Under the pieces are notes generated by a model, which had not been told where the DNA came from, made no database searches, and saw only the letters and a program-made list of their open reading frames with translations. A program made the position numbers and the translations under genes. Positions 45,328-54,455 of a DNA stretch of 64,000 bases are shown piece by piece. The stretch is from Nocardia arthritidis (GTDB lineage Bacteria; Actinomycetota; Actinomycetes; Mycobacteriales; Mycobacteriaceae). How positions within the stretch are numbered: position 1 is the first letter of the stretch; the number at the start of each line of letters is the position of its first letter. The stretch spans positions 7,688,001 through 7,752,000 of the forward strand of contig NZ_CP046172.1 of NCBI RefSeq assembly GCF_011801145.1, read 5' to 3'.

Positions 45328-46161
45328 TCAATTGAAGGGGCCGATGCCCTGCAACGGATTCCCGCCGTGCAGGAAGTACCAGGTGACCACCGCTGCGGCG
45401 ATCGCCAGAACGAGCACGACGAAGGAACCGTAGGCGGGGCGGGTGGCCCAGCCGCGGGCGCGGTCGAAGGACCAGCGGCCGGGGCCGGTCAGGATGAGCG
45501 CGGCCGCGGCGCCCGCGAGAATGCTTTCCAACTCGACGCCGGTGCGCACCGTCGAGCTGTATTGGAATCCGGGCAGCATGCCCTGCTTCCACGCCCACGC
45601 GTCGAGGATCACCGCGAGCACCGCACCGGCGGCGAGCGGGGTCGCGACGCCGATGGCGAGCAGCGTGCCGCCGCCCAGCTCGCCGACGGTGACCATGATG
45701 GTGGCCAGCGTCGGATGATCCCAGCCGCCCTGCTCCATCATGTGCCGGGTGCCGTCGAGGCCGGGGCCGTGGAACCAGCCGGTGAGCTTCTGCAGACCGT
45801 GATAGACGAAGGTGCCGCCCACCACCAGGCGCAGCAGGAACAATCCGAAATCCAGGGTGCCTCGGCGGTTTTCGCCGTTGCGCCGGCGCAGCTTGGCCGT
45901 CTCGCCCGGCGGGCTCGCCGCGGGCGGAATGCTTGCGTACGGGTAGCTGGCGGTCTCGGGCGCCGCGGACTCCCCGATCCGGCTCTGGCCGACGGTCGGC
46001 ACCTGCGGGTCCAGACCGAGCTCCTCGTCGGTGCGCGGCACATCCCTGATCGCGGGCATCTGCTGCGTCGGGTTGTCGAAGGGGCTGCTCACCCCACGTC
46101 CGGTAAGCGCCACCGTCGGCTGGTCCGCCGCCGCTGAAGTCTCGTTCGGCTTGTCCGTCAC
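45328..46161 (-). CDS. DoxX-family membrane protein (Rv3005c-like)
   Basis: A 277-residue protein. About 100 N-terminal residues are cytoplasmic, Pro-rich and low-complexity. Four transmembrane helices of the DoxX family follow: LFLLRLVVGGTFVYHGLQKLTGWF, ATIMVTVGELGGGTLLAIGVATPLAAGAVLAVIL, and two more near ALILTGPGRW and VVLVLAIAAAVVTWYFL. M. tuberculosis Rv3005c (MRC complex with SodA and SseA) is the positional homologue. A GTG start at 46161 is used. Divergent from the PQQ-type lipoprotein gene, 111 bp apart. Confidence 0.85.
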   Translation of the reverse strand: MTDKPNETSAAADQPTVALTGRGVSSPFDNPTQQMPAIRDVPRTDEELGLDPQVPTVGQSRIGESAAPETASYPYASIPPAASPPGETAKLRRRNGENRRGTLDFGLFLLRLVVGGTFVYHGLQKLTGWFHGPGLDGTRHMMEQGGWDHPTLATIMVTVGELGGGTLLAIGVATPLAAGAVLAVILDAWAWKQGMLPGFQYSSTVRTGVELESILAGAAAALILTGPGRWSFDRARGWATRPAYGSFVVLVLAIAAAVVTWYFLHGGNPLQGIGPFN

Positions 46162-46272
46162 GGGCCATACCCTATGTCGCCGGGCCGATAACAGGGCGGT
46201 AAACGGTAACGGCGTGTCAACACCCCACCCCGGAGGGGGCGCGTCGGGAAGTATTTCCGTAACGTCTCAACC

Positions 46273-47373
46273 ATGAGTTTGGTTGTCGCGGGCCGCGTCG
46301 CGTTGAGCCTCACGCTCGGCGCTGCCCTGCTTGCCGGATGCGCCCGGTTCGATGATTCGGCGTCCAGCCCGTTCACCCCGGAACCGACCATGCACGCGGC
46401 CGATCTCGACCCGACGAAGCCGGCGCCGCCGACCACCTCACGCGTACTCGGCCCGTGTCAGGATCCGGACCAGAATGTGATGGCAACCTGCCTGGACACC
46501 CTCGGCGGATTGGTCGCCGTGCCCGACGGCGTACTGGTCGCCGAGCGCCGCACCGGCCGCATCCTGAAGGTGAGCGATCCGAATATCCCGCCGCAGGAGA
46601 TCACCAAGCTCGATGTGGACGGCTCCGGCGACGGCGGACTCGACGATCTGGTGCTCTCCCCCACCTACCACGAGGACGGCCTGCTCTACGCCTACATCAC
46701 CACCGCCACCGACAACCGGGTGGTGCGGATCGCCGAGAACGGCCCGCCGAAGGATATCCTGACCGGAATCCCCAAGGGCCCCACCGGAAATCACGGCGCG
46801 ATCGAATGGGCGACACCCACCCAGCTGCTGGTGCTCACCGGCGATGCGGGCAATCCCGGTGCGGCGTCGACGAATTCGTCGCTGGCCGGCAAGCTGCTCC
46901 GGGTGAATTCGCCCGCGCCGGGCGCGTCGACGCCCGAGATCGCGGTATCCGGCATCGGGGTCGCGGGTGATATCTGCCGCGACCCGAAGGACGGCATCTG
47001 GATCACCGATCGCACCGCCACCGAGGACCGGCTGCAGCGCCTCGCCCCCGACGGCACCGTGACGACCGCGTGGACCTGGCCGGATCGGCCCGGGGTCGGC
47101 GGCTGCGCGGCGGGCGCCGACGTGGTGGCGATCGCACTCGGCAATGCGAAAGCGGTGGCGATGGTCGCGGCCGATCCGAATACGCACGCGGTGACGACGG
47201 CGCCGTCGCTCACCGTGCAAGACCGATACGGTCAGCTCTACGGCGCGACCACCGGCCCGGACGGAAATGTCTGGGTGACAACGTCGAACAAGACCTCCGG
47301 ACCCGGTGGTCCGAACGACGACCGAGTCGTCCGGATTCCACCGCCGTCGCCGGGCGGCGGCTCGCCGGACTAG
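46273..47373 (+). CDS. PQQ-dependent sugar dehydrogenase-like lipoprotein (LppZ-like)
   Basis: A 366-residue exported lipoprotein. The signal peptide ends at LLAGC (Cys about 23). The mature part is a six-bladed beta-propeller of the glucose/sorbosone-dehydrogenase type: LGGLVAVPDGVLVAERRTGRILKV, GLDDLVLSPTYHEDGLLYAYIT, NHGAIEWATPTQLLVLTGDAGNP and RLQRLAPDG blades. It corresponds in position to M. tuberculosis lppZ (Rv3006). Its stop is two bases from the gatB stop, so the genes converge with almost no spacer. Enzyme activity is not established. Confidence 0.87.
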   Translation: MSLVVAGRVALSLTLGAALLAGCARFDDSASSPFTPEPTMHAADLDPTKPAPPTTSRVLGPCQDPDQNVMATCLDTLGGLVAVPDGVLVAERRTGRILKVSDPNIPPQEITKLDVDGSGDGGLDDLVLSPTYHEDGLLYAYITTATDNRVVRIAENGPPKDILTGIPKGPTGNHGAIEWATPTQLLVLTGDAGNPGAASTNSSLAGKLLRVNSPAPGASTPEIAVSGIGVAGDICRDPKDGIWITDRTATEDRLQRLAPDGTVTTAWTWPDRPGVGGCAAGADVVAIALGNAKAVAMVAADPNTHAVTTAPSLTVQDRYGQLYGATTGPDGNVWVTTSNKTSGPGGPNDDRVVRIPPPSPGGGSPD

Positions 47374-47375
47374 TC

Positions 47376-48881
47376 TCAGCTGCAGGCCGCGATGACGAGT
47401 TCGCGAACCCGGGCGGCGTCGGCCTGACCACGGGTCGCCTTCATCACGTCACCGACGATCTTGCCCGCGGCCTGCACCTTGCCGGAGCGGATCTTCTCGG
47501 CGATATCCGGGTTCGCGGCCAGCGCCTTTTCCACCTCGGCCTGCAGCGCGCCCTCGTCGCTGACCATGCCGAGGCCCTTCGCCTCCACGATGGCGGCCGG
47601 TTCGCCCTCGCCCGCCAGCACCAGATCGACCACCTGCTTGGCGACCTTCGAGTTGATGGTCTTGGCCTCGACCAGCTTGATCACCGCGGCGACCTGTGCG
47701 GGCGTGATCGGCAGGTCCTCCAGGGAAACCTCACGCTCCTTCGCCTTTTCGGTCAGGTAGGCGACCCACCAGGAGCGCGCGTCGTCGGCGGGTGCGCCGG
47801 CATCGGCGGTGGCGATGATCAACTCCAGCGCGCCCGCGTTCACCACATCGCGCATCACCTCGTCGGCCCAGCCCCATTCGGACTGCAGGCGGGCGCGGCG
47901 CAGCCACGGGTACTCCGGGATGGTGCCGCGCAACTCCTCGACCCAATCCGCCGGCGGCGCAACGGGTTCCAGATCCGGCTCGGGGAAGTAGCGGTAGTCC
48001 TCGGCGGACTCCTTGAGGCGGCCCGCCGAGGTAGTGCCGTCGGCCTCGTGGAAGTGCCTGGTCTCCATGATGATGGTGCCGCCGTCGGCGAGCACCGCGG
48101 CCTGGCGGCGCATCTCGAACCGCACCGCGACCTCGACGCTCTTGAGCGAGTTGACGTTCTTGGTCTCCGTGCGGGTGCCGAATTCCGTTGCGTCCTTGGG
48201 CATCAGCGAAACGTTGGCGTCGCAGCGCAGCGAGCCCTGCTCCATTTTCACGTCGGAGACGGCGAGCGCCCGCAGCAGATCACGCAGCGCGGTGACATAT
48301 GCGCGGGCCACCTCGGGGGCGCGCTCGCCCGCACCGGTGATCGGCTTGGTGACGATCTCGATGAGCGGCACCCCGGCCCGGTTGTAGTCGAGCAGCGAGT
48401 GGCTGGCGCCGTGGATGCGGCCGGTCGCGCCGCCGACATGCACCGACTTACCGGTGTCCTCCTCCATGTGCGCGCGCTCGATCTCCACCCGGAAGGTGCT
48501 GCCGTCATCGAGCACCACATCGAGGTGGCCGTTGCTGGCGATCGGCTCGTCGTACTGGCTGATCTGGTAGTTCTTCGGCTGGTCGGGGTAGAAGTAGTTC
48601 TTGCGCGCGAACCGGCCCCACGGTGCGATGGAACAGTTCAGCGCCAGGCCGATCCGGATCGCCGACTCCACCGCCTGCTGGTTCACCACCGGCAGCGAAC
48701 CGGGCAGGCCGAGGCATACCGGGCACACCTGGGTATTCGGCTCCGCGCCGAATTCGGTCGGGCAACCGCAGAACATCTTGGTCGCGGTGGACAGCTCGAC
48801 GTGAACCTCCAAGCCGAGCACCGGCTCGAACCGGGAGACAACGTCGGCATAATCCATCAACTCGACCGTAGGTGCGCTCAT
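47376..48881 (-). CDS. gatB: Asp-tRNA(Asn)/Glu-tRNA(Gln) amidotransferase subunit B
   Basis: A 501-residue subunit of GatCAB that binds the misacylated tRNA and phosphorylates its amino acid. The kinase-like domain contains [22 protein letters not shown] and [15 protein letters not shown] (four-Cys zinc site), then [14 protein letters not shown] and AMMETRHF-like segments; a YqeY-type tail domain ends the protein. ATG 48881 ([11 protein letters not shown]) is chosen over the upstream frame. In M. tuberculosis gatB neighbours pfkA, gatA and gatC; here pfkA is two genes upstream and gatA/gatC are not in the window. Confidence 0.97.
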   Translation of the reverse strand: MSAPTVELMDYADVVSRFEPVLGLEVHVELSTATKMFCGCPTEFGAEPNTQVCPVCLGLPGSLPVVNQQAVESAIRIGLALNCSIAPWGRFARKNYFYPDQPKNYQISQYDEPIASNGHLDVVLDDGSTFRVEIERAHMEEDTGKSVHVGGATGRIHGASHSLLDYNRAGVPLIEIVTKPITGAGERAPEVARAYVTALRDLLRALAVSDVKMEQGSLRCDANVSLMPKDATEFGTRTETKNVNSLKSVEVAVRFEMRRQAAVLADGGTIIMETRHFHEADGTTSAGRLKESAEDYRYFPEPDLEPVAPPADWVEELRGTIPEYPWLRRARLQSEWGWADEVMRDVVNAGALELIIATADAGAPADDARSWWVAYLTEKAKEREVSLEDLPITPAQVAAVIKLVEAKTINSKVAKQVVDLVLAGEGEPAAIVEAKGLGMVSDEGALQAEVEKALAANPDIAEKIRSGKVQAAGKIVGDVMKATRGQADAARVRELVIAACS

Positions 48882-48923
48882 AGCAGTCAGTTTATGCAAG
48901 CGGCGCTCCCCTATCGCGCCCGC

Positions 48924-50303
48924 CTACTTGGTCGGGAACCGCTGCTTCAGCCAATCGGTGACGTAGGTCAGCACCTCGGGCGCGATGGTGGTCTCGATAT
49001 CGACATATTCGCTGGGCTTCCCGGTTTGCGTGGGCTGCATCAGATGGTTGAGACCTGGGAAGGTGTGCACGGTCGCGTCCGGATCGGCGCGCAGATGATC
49101 GCGCATCGGCTGTTCGTTCTGGGCGGCCGACACCTGGAGATCCTTGCCGCCGTAGAACGCGAGCACCGGAACGCGCAGCGCCTCCAGCGCCGGGGCCGGG
49201 TCGTAGCTGACGAGGGCCGCCAGATAGGGCGTGATCTGATCGGCCGCCTTGTCATCGGGTATCCGGCCGTGGTGCAGTTCGCCGTTCATCTTCTTGGTGT
49301 ACGCCTTCGCACCCTCGATATCACCCGCGCGCAGCAGCCTGGTCAGTTCGGTGTTGTACCGCACCTCGGTGTCGATCTGATCGGCGGGCGTGCCCTCGGC
49401 GGCGCCGATCAGCTTGGTCTGTTCGACCAGCACATCCCCGCCGAGCACCGACGGACCCGCCATCGAGATGACGAACGCGACCCCGCTGTCCGGGCGCGCC
49501 GCTGCCAGCGGCGCGGTGTATCCGCCCTGGCTGTGCCCCATCAAACCGACTCGGGCCCCGTCGATCTCGGGCCGGGACTTCAGGAAACGAACACCGGCGA
49601 GGATATCGTCGGCGAGATCGTTGTAGTTGGCGTCGTCGAGTTTGCCGCCGGTGCCGCCGACGCCGCGCTGATCGGTGCGCAAGACTGCGTAGCCGGCCCG
49701 GGTGAACGTATCGGCCAGCAGCAGGAAGGGCTTGTGCCCGAATATTTCTTCGTCGCGAGTGTTCGGACCGCTGCCGACGACGAGCAGCACCGCGGGGAAC
49801 GGTCCGCTCCCGTTCGGTTCGGTGAGGGTGCCCGCGATGGTGAGATCCCCGCTGCGGTAGGTGACGTCGTCGGATTTGTATGGGAACGGCGGCTTCGGTT
49901 CCTGCGGACGAGCCGGTGGCGCGAGTTTGCCGTGCTCGAGCTCGAGCGGGAATTCCTGTGTGCCCTGATGGAAGGTGCCGGTGATCTTGTCGCCGTCCAG
50001 CTTGCCGTCGAACTTCGGATCGCCCGGCACGTCCGGAATTGCGAACCGCACCCGATCCGGTTGCGTCTGAACGTCTTTCAAGGCCAGATCTTTTACGCCC
50101 TGCGCGGGGATATCGATGGTGGCCTTGCCCGCGTCCAGAAAGCTCACGCCGACCTGGAGCGGTTTGTCCGGCAACCGGATGGACCCGTGCCAGTCGCCGA
50201 GTACGGACGGCGATTTGCCCGGCTCGGACTTCGAGCAGGCGGTACCCACCACCATCGCGGCAATTACGAAAAGAGCCAACGCAATCAGTCGACCGGCGCG
50301 CAT
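48924..50303 (-). CDS. secreted alpha/beta hydrolase lipoprotein
   Basis: A 459-residue precursor. The signal sequence ends with a lipobox-like VVGTAC (Cys about 24). An N-terminal beta domain (to about residue 140) precedes the alpha/beta hydrolase fold. The nucleophile elbow is VGLMGHSQGGYTAPLAA near residue 270; the oxyanion segment is AVLLVVGSGPNTRDEEIFG; the catalytic His is in TFPGLNHLMQPTQTG near the end. An esterase or peptidase-like role in the envelope is likely; the substrate is unknown. Between pfkA and gatB on the same strand. Confidence 0.85.
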   Translation of the reverse strand: MRAGRLIALALFVIAAMVVGTACSKSEPGKSPSVLGDWHGSIRLPDKPLQVGVSFLDAGKATIDIPAQGVKDLALKDVQTQPDRVRFAIPDVPGDPKFDGKLDGDKITGTFHQGTQEFPLELEHGKLAPPARPQEPKPPFPYKSDDVTYRSGDLTIAGTLTEPNGSGPFPAVLLVVGSGPNTRDEEIFGHKPFLLLADTFTRAGYAVLRTDQRGVGGTGGKLDDANYNDLADDILAGVRFLKSRPEIDGARVGLMGHSQGGYTAPLAAARPDSGVAFVISMAGPSVLGGDVLVEQTKLIGAAEGTPADQIDTEVRYNTELTRLLRAGDIEGAKAYTKKMNGELHHGRIPDDKAADQITPYLAALVSYDPAPALEALRVPVLAFYGGKDLQVSAAQNEQPMRDHLRADPDATVHTFPGLNHLMQPTQTGKPSEYVDIETTIAPEVLTYVTDWLKQRFPTK

Positions 50304-50395
50304 GCGGTCCACCCTACGGCTGGTCGGCGTCGATCGACATGGACGCGACCGAAGACCATACCTTCGGATGACCTGGTCACAGGGTTCCCCCTGAT

Positions 50396-51430
50396 TCAGC
50401 CGAAGAACGCCTCGGCCTCCCGGTACCGGTCCTCCGGCACCCGCTTGAGCTGCTTGGTGGCCTCGGACAGCGGAACCAGATCGATCGCGGTGCCGCGCAG
50501 CGCCACCATCTGCCCGAACTGTCCGGCGTGCACCGCCTCGGCGGCGTGCAGACCGAAGCGGGTGGCCAGCACCCGGTCGTACGGGGTCGGGCTGCCGCCG
50601 CGCTGCACATGGCCGAGCACGGTGGTGCGCACCTCCTTGCCGATGCGCCGCTCGATCTCCGCGCCGAGCTGTTGCGCGACACCGGTGAACCGCTCGTGGC
50701 CGAATTCGTCGATACCGCCCTCGCGCAGCGCGAATCCGGTGTCCGGCGCGGGATGCGAACCCTCGGCGACCACGCAGATGAAATGCTTGTCGCCGCGCTG
50801 GAAGCGCCGCTTGATCATCTGGCACACCTCGTCGACATCGAACGGGACCTCCGGCACCAACGTCAGGTGCGCGCCCGCGGCGATGCCGGAGTGGATGGCG
50901 ATCCAGCCCGCATGCCTGCCCATCACCTCGACGAGCATGACGCGCTGATGCGATTCCGCGGTGGTGTGCAGCCGGTCGATCGCCTCGGTGGCGATGGTGA
51001 GCGCGGTGTCGTGGCCGAATGTGACGTCGGTGCAATCGATGTCGTTGTCGATGGTCTTCGGCACGCCGACCACGGGCACACCCTCGTCGGACAGCCAGCT
51101 CGCCGCGGTGAGGGTGCCTTCGCCGCCGATCGGGATGAGCGCCTCGATACCGTTGTCGTCGAGGGTCCGCTTGATCTTGCCGAGTCCGGCGCGCAGCACG
51201 TCCGGGTTGGTGCGCGCGGTGCCGAGCATGGTGCCGCCCTTGTTGAGCAGCCGGTCGGTGCGGTCGTCGTTGAGGATATTGATCTTTCGATCCTCCAGTA
51301 GGCCGCGCCAGCCGTCCTGGAAGCCGACGACGGCATCGCCGTAGCGTCCGTTCGCGGTGCGAACGACGGCACGGATCACCGCGTTCAGGCCTGGGCAGTC
51401 TCCGCCTCCGGTCAAGACTCCGATGCGCAT
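50396..51430 (-). CDS. pfkA: 6-phosphofructokinase
   Basis: A 344-residue PFK. Substrate and phosphate segments are [20 protein letters not shown] at the N-terminus, GGEGTLTAA near 103, [12 protein letters not shown] near 124 (catalytic Asp), [11 protein letters not shown] near 168 and [15 protein letters not shown] near 280. The Gly in GGEG favours ATP use over pyrophosphate, as in other actinobacterial PfkA. ATG 51430 is chosen because the frame upstream encodes unrelated residues. Glycolytic; upstream on this strand are kinase genes, not gatA/gatC as in mycobacteria. Confidence 0.95.
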   Translation of the reverse strand: MRIGVLTGGGDCPGLNAVIRAVVRTANGRYGDAVVGFQDGWRGLLEDRKINILNDDRTDRLLNKGGTMLGTARTNPDVLRAGLGKIKRTLDDNGIEALIPIGGEGTLTAASWLSDEGVPVVGVPKTIDNDIDCTDVTFGHDTALTIATEAIDRLHTTAESHQRVMLVEVMGRHAGWIAIHSGIAAGAHLTLVPEVPFDVDEVCQMIKRRFQRGDKHFICVVAEGSHPAPDTGFALREGGIDEFGHERFTGVAQQLGAEIERRIGKEVRTTVLGHVQRGGSPTPYDRVLATRFGLHAAEAVHAGQFGQMVALRGTAIDLVPLSEATKQLKRVPEDRYREAEAFFG

Positions 51431-51617
51431 GGCCGATATCTTGCCTGCTTGCGCGGCACCGGAGAGCCGCACCCCCGAGTACTGCGGGTAACGGGAAGGA
51501 TTGCTCGCTGCACCTGCCATGATCGGCCACACTTTCGTCGCGCTCTGCGTCGTTTCGGGAGTCGTTCGGAACCATCCTCGCCGGGTGCGGACGCACCCGC
51601 ATCCGGTGCGGACGGCG

Positions 51618-53477
51618 TCAGTAGAGGTAGACGATGGCGTTCTCGCCACCGCTGCAGGTGACGAGGTCGCCACCCATCGTGCAGATCATTTGGTAGTCCT
51701 GGTCTTTGGCCGGGCTGTGCGCGGTGACCGTGACGGAGCCCGTGGTGACCCCGGTCGCGTTGAACGCCTTGCGCACCTCCTCGGCGAACGGGCACGAGGT
51801 GACCGTGGTGCCGACGGCCGAGGAGGCGAAGCGGCCCGGTTGCGGATACAACTTCGCGCACGGCTGTGCGTTCGCGGGCAATTGCACTACGTGCGTCGGC
51901 TCGGCGGGCGGGGTCGGCGTCTGCGCGGGTCGCAGCCGCAGCCAGCCGACAACGCCCGCCGCGACCAGCGCGGCGATCACGATCAGGCCGATCAGCGTTT
52001 TCAGCACTCGGCGCTTGGGCCGCACGGGTTGCGGACCGGTCGCCTCGCGGGTGGTCGAATTCGACGGCGCGGCGGTCTGATTCGGCGGCGCGGCGCCATC
52101 GCCGAATGGCTCCGACCGATTCGCCTGAGCCGCGGCACTGTTCGGCCGCTGCCCGCTCTGGTTCTGCTGCGCCGCATTCTGCTGCGCGGCATGCGAATTC
52201 GGCTGCGCCACGGCCGAATTACCCGGCGGCTCGGAACGATTGGACTGGGCTGCCGACCGGTTCGGATCGCCTGCCTGGCCCGGCCGATTCCCCTGCGCCG
52301 CACGCGGTTCCGCGCGCACCGGCTCGACTCGGATAGCGGGCCAGCTCATCTCCGTCGCGCTCGGCCGCGCCGGACCGGGCGGCGTCGGATCATTGCGCAC
52401 CGGTTGGTTCGGCCTTTGCCGGCCGGGCTGCCCGTAACCGGGTTGGCCCGGTCGAGGCACCGGTCTGCTCGGCTGCGGCGTGCGATCGAGGCCGGGGCGC
52501 GGCGGCATCGGCTGCGGTCCGGAAATCCGCTGCGGCCGAGCCGGTTCCGGATGACTCACCGATCCGGCCCGGTGCGCGGCCCCGAGGTCGAGGAATTTGG
52601 CCGTCGGCGGGGCGGGCACCGCCGGTCGCGTACGGACGGTCGGCGCGGCGGGCGGGGTGTCGATCGCCGAGCGCGCCGCGGCGGCCAGCTCACCCGCCGT
52701 CGGATACCGGCCGGCGGGCGCCTTCGCCATACCGCGCGCGATCACCTCATCCAAAGCCGTTGGCACCCGCGGATTCCGGCGACTCGGCCGGGGCGGCGGC
52801 TGCGAAAGGTGGGCCCGGATCAGCATGCTCATCCCGTCGGACGGGAAAGGCTGTGCGCCGGTGAGCGATTCGTAGAGCACACAGGTGAGCGAGTAGACGT
52901 CGGCGGTGCCGGTAACCGGACCGGCGTCGAAGCGCTCCGGCGCGATATAGCTGTAGGAGCCGATGGCGACACCGGTCCCGGTGACGCTCGGATCGCTGGC
53001 CGAGCGCGCGATGCCGAAATCGGCCAGGTAAGCGAAATCCGTTGCGGTGACCAGAATATTGGCCGGTTTGACGTCGCGGTGCACCAGCCCCTCGGCATGT
53101 GCCGCGTCCAGCGCGGCCGCGATCTGTTCCACGATGTGCACGGCGCGGGCAGCGGGCAGCGGACCCTGCTCGCGCAGCACCGATTTCAGGTCCTCGCCGC
53201 GCACCAGGCGCATATCGATGTAGAGCGTGCCCTCGATGACGCCCCAGTCGTGGATCGGGATGACGTGCGGTTCGGCCAGCCGGGCCGCCGCCTGCGATTC
53301 GCGGCGGAACCGCTCCTGGAAGCGGGGATCGGCGGCCAGATCGGGGGAAAGCAGCTTCACCGCGACGATCCGGTCCTTCACCGTGTCGTAGGCCTCGTAA
53401 ACCTCGCCCATCCCGCCTTTGCCCAGCAACGAGCGCAGTTCGTAGGGACCGAACCGGGTCCCGATCCGCGTTTCCAC
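51618..53477 (-). CDS. PknB-type Ser/Thr protein kinase with ectodomain (kinase 1)
   Basis: A 619-residue transmembrane kinase. The catalytic domain (about 10-270) has [38 protein letters not shown] and APERF. A long Pro/Gln/Asn-rich linker runs to the membrane segment [20 protein letters not shown] near 510. A C-terminal ectodomain of about 90 residues has four Cys: [44 protein letters not shown] 53477 is preceded by GGAGG. Its kinase and ectodomain closely resemble those of kinase 2 two genes upstream, so the two are recent paralogues with a diverged linker. Confidence 0.93.
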   Translation of the reverse strand: METRIGTRFGPYELRSLLGKGGMGEVYEAYDTVKDRIVAVKLLSPDLAADPRFQERFRRESQAAARLAEPHVIPIHDWGVIEGTLYIDMRLVRGEDLKSVLREQGPLPAARAVHIVEQIAAALDAAHAEGLVHRDVKPANILVTATDFAYLADFGIARSASDPSVTGTGVAIGSYSYIAPERFDAGPVTGTADVYSLTCVLYESLTGAQPFPSDGMSMLIRAHLSQPPPRPSRRNPRVPTALDEVIARGMAKAPAGRYPTAGELAAAARSAIDTPPAAPTVRTRPAVPAPPTAKFLDLGAAHRAGSVSHPEPARPQRISGPQPMPPRPGLDRTPQPSRPVPRPGQPGYGQPGRQRPNQPVRNDPTPPGPARPSATEMSWPAIRVEPVRAEPRAAQGNRPGQAGDPNRSAAQSNRSEPPGNSAVAQPNSHAAQQNAAQQNQSGQRPNSAAAQANRSEPFGDGAAPPNQTAAPSNSTTREATGPQPVRPKRRVLKTLIGLIVIAALVAAGVVGWLRLRPAQTPTPPAEPTHVVQLPANAQPCAKLYPQPGRFASSAVGTTVTSCPFAEEVRKAFNATGVTTGSVTVTAHSPAKDQDYQMICTMGGDLVTCSGGENAIVYLY

Positions 53478-53573
53478 CCCGTTACCTCCACATGCGGGCA
53501 CGCGCGGGCACCCCTGCGATATCACTCACCCGGTATTCGCGATTCTCAGGTGTGGCCGTTACCTGGTCAAGCC

Positions 53574-54455
53574 TCAGCTCGGGCACTTACCGCCGCTGAG
53601 TTCGCCCATGTGCTGGGAGATCAGCGCGGACATCTTGTCCAGCAACGTCATTCCGTCGGAGAACGCGCCCGAATCCGGTTGCGCGGCGAACGCGACGGCG
53701 AACTCACCGTTCGCGGCGGGCACCAGCCCGAACTGCCGGACCAGGTAGGCGCCCTGTAGATCCGGACCCCAGCCGCCCTTGAACTCCGCGTTGTTGAACG
53801 AGCCGAGGCCCCACCGCTGCTGCGGGGTGATCTGTTCCATCAGGTTGATCACCGTCGCCGACTGCGGCAGGCAGGGTAGTCGCGAGGCGAACCGGACCTG
53901 GTCGGTGAGCGCCCAATCGGCCTGCCCGAACGAGGACGCGTCGGATCTGGTGCGGGTGGCGGGCACGGTGGTCTTGGTGTCGCCGCCCTCGCGCAGCACC
54001 GCCTCCACCGCCTGCGCGGCCTCCTGGCTGCTGCCGAGCGACTGCCACAGCACGTCGGCGGCGGCGTTGTCGGACTGGGTGATCGCATTCGACGCGGCGT
54101 AGGTGGAGGTGGCCGGGTTGCGGCGCAGTGCGGCGATGGTGAGCGGAACCTTCATGGTGGACCAGGCTGGCCCGGAGGTCCACGAGCCGAAGGACACCGC
54201 CCGATCGCCGCCGACCGGCATGATCGCCATACCGATCTTGCCCTTCACCCCGGCCTGGAGTTCGACGAAACCGGCTGCGAGCGTGCCGGGTACGGTGATC
54301 GCCAGCCCGGCCTGTTCGGTCTTGGCCGCCGCCTCGGTGATGCCGGTCTCGGTCGTCGAACCGTGCCCGGAGTTCCCCGCGCACGAAGTGACCACGAGAG
54401 CCGCGGCTAAAGCCATACCGCACAACAGGTTTCGCAAGCCTCGCTCAATAAACAT
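53574..54455 (-). CDS. beta-lactamase-like serine hydrolase lipoprotein
   Basis: A 293-residue precursor. The lipoprotein signal ends at VVTSC (Cys about 24). The mature part resembles class A beta-lactamases and penicillin-binding serine hydrolases: the nucleophile motif is STMK in GPAWSTMKVPLTIAAL, the second motif is SDN in NAITQSDNAAADVLW. The third K-T-G-type motif is seen only as KGG in EFKGGWGPD, which is unusual. ATG 54455 overlaps the end of kinase 2 by 11 bases, so translation is coupled. A role in cell-wall substrate sensing or hydrolysis with the kinases is inferred. Confidence 0.85.
   Translation of the reverse strand: MFIERGLRNLLCGMALAAALVVTSCAGNSGHGSTTETGITEAAAKTEQAGLAITVPGTLAAGFVELQAGVKGKIGMAIMPVGGDRAVSFGSWTSGPAWSTMKVPLTIAALRRNPATSTYAASNAITQSDNAAADVLWQSLGSSQEAAQAVEAVLREGGDTKTTVPATRTRSDASSFGQADWALTDQVRFASRLPCLPQSATVINLMEQITPQQRWGLGSFNNAEFKGGWGPDLQGAYLVRQFGLVPAANGEFAVAFAAQPDSGAFSDGMTLLDKMSALISQHMGELSGGKCPS

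Noticed and set aside
47070..50948. A very long plus-strand open frame opposite gatB, the hydrolase and pfkA.
   Set aside because: It is antisense to three well-supported genes, has low-complexity Arg/Gly/His/Asp-rich composition and no domain; a high-GC shadow.
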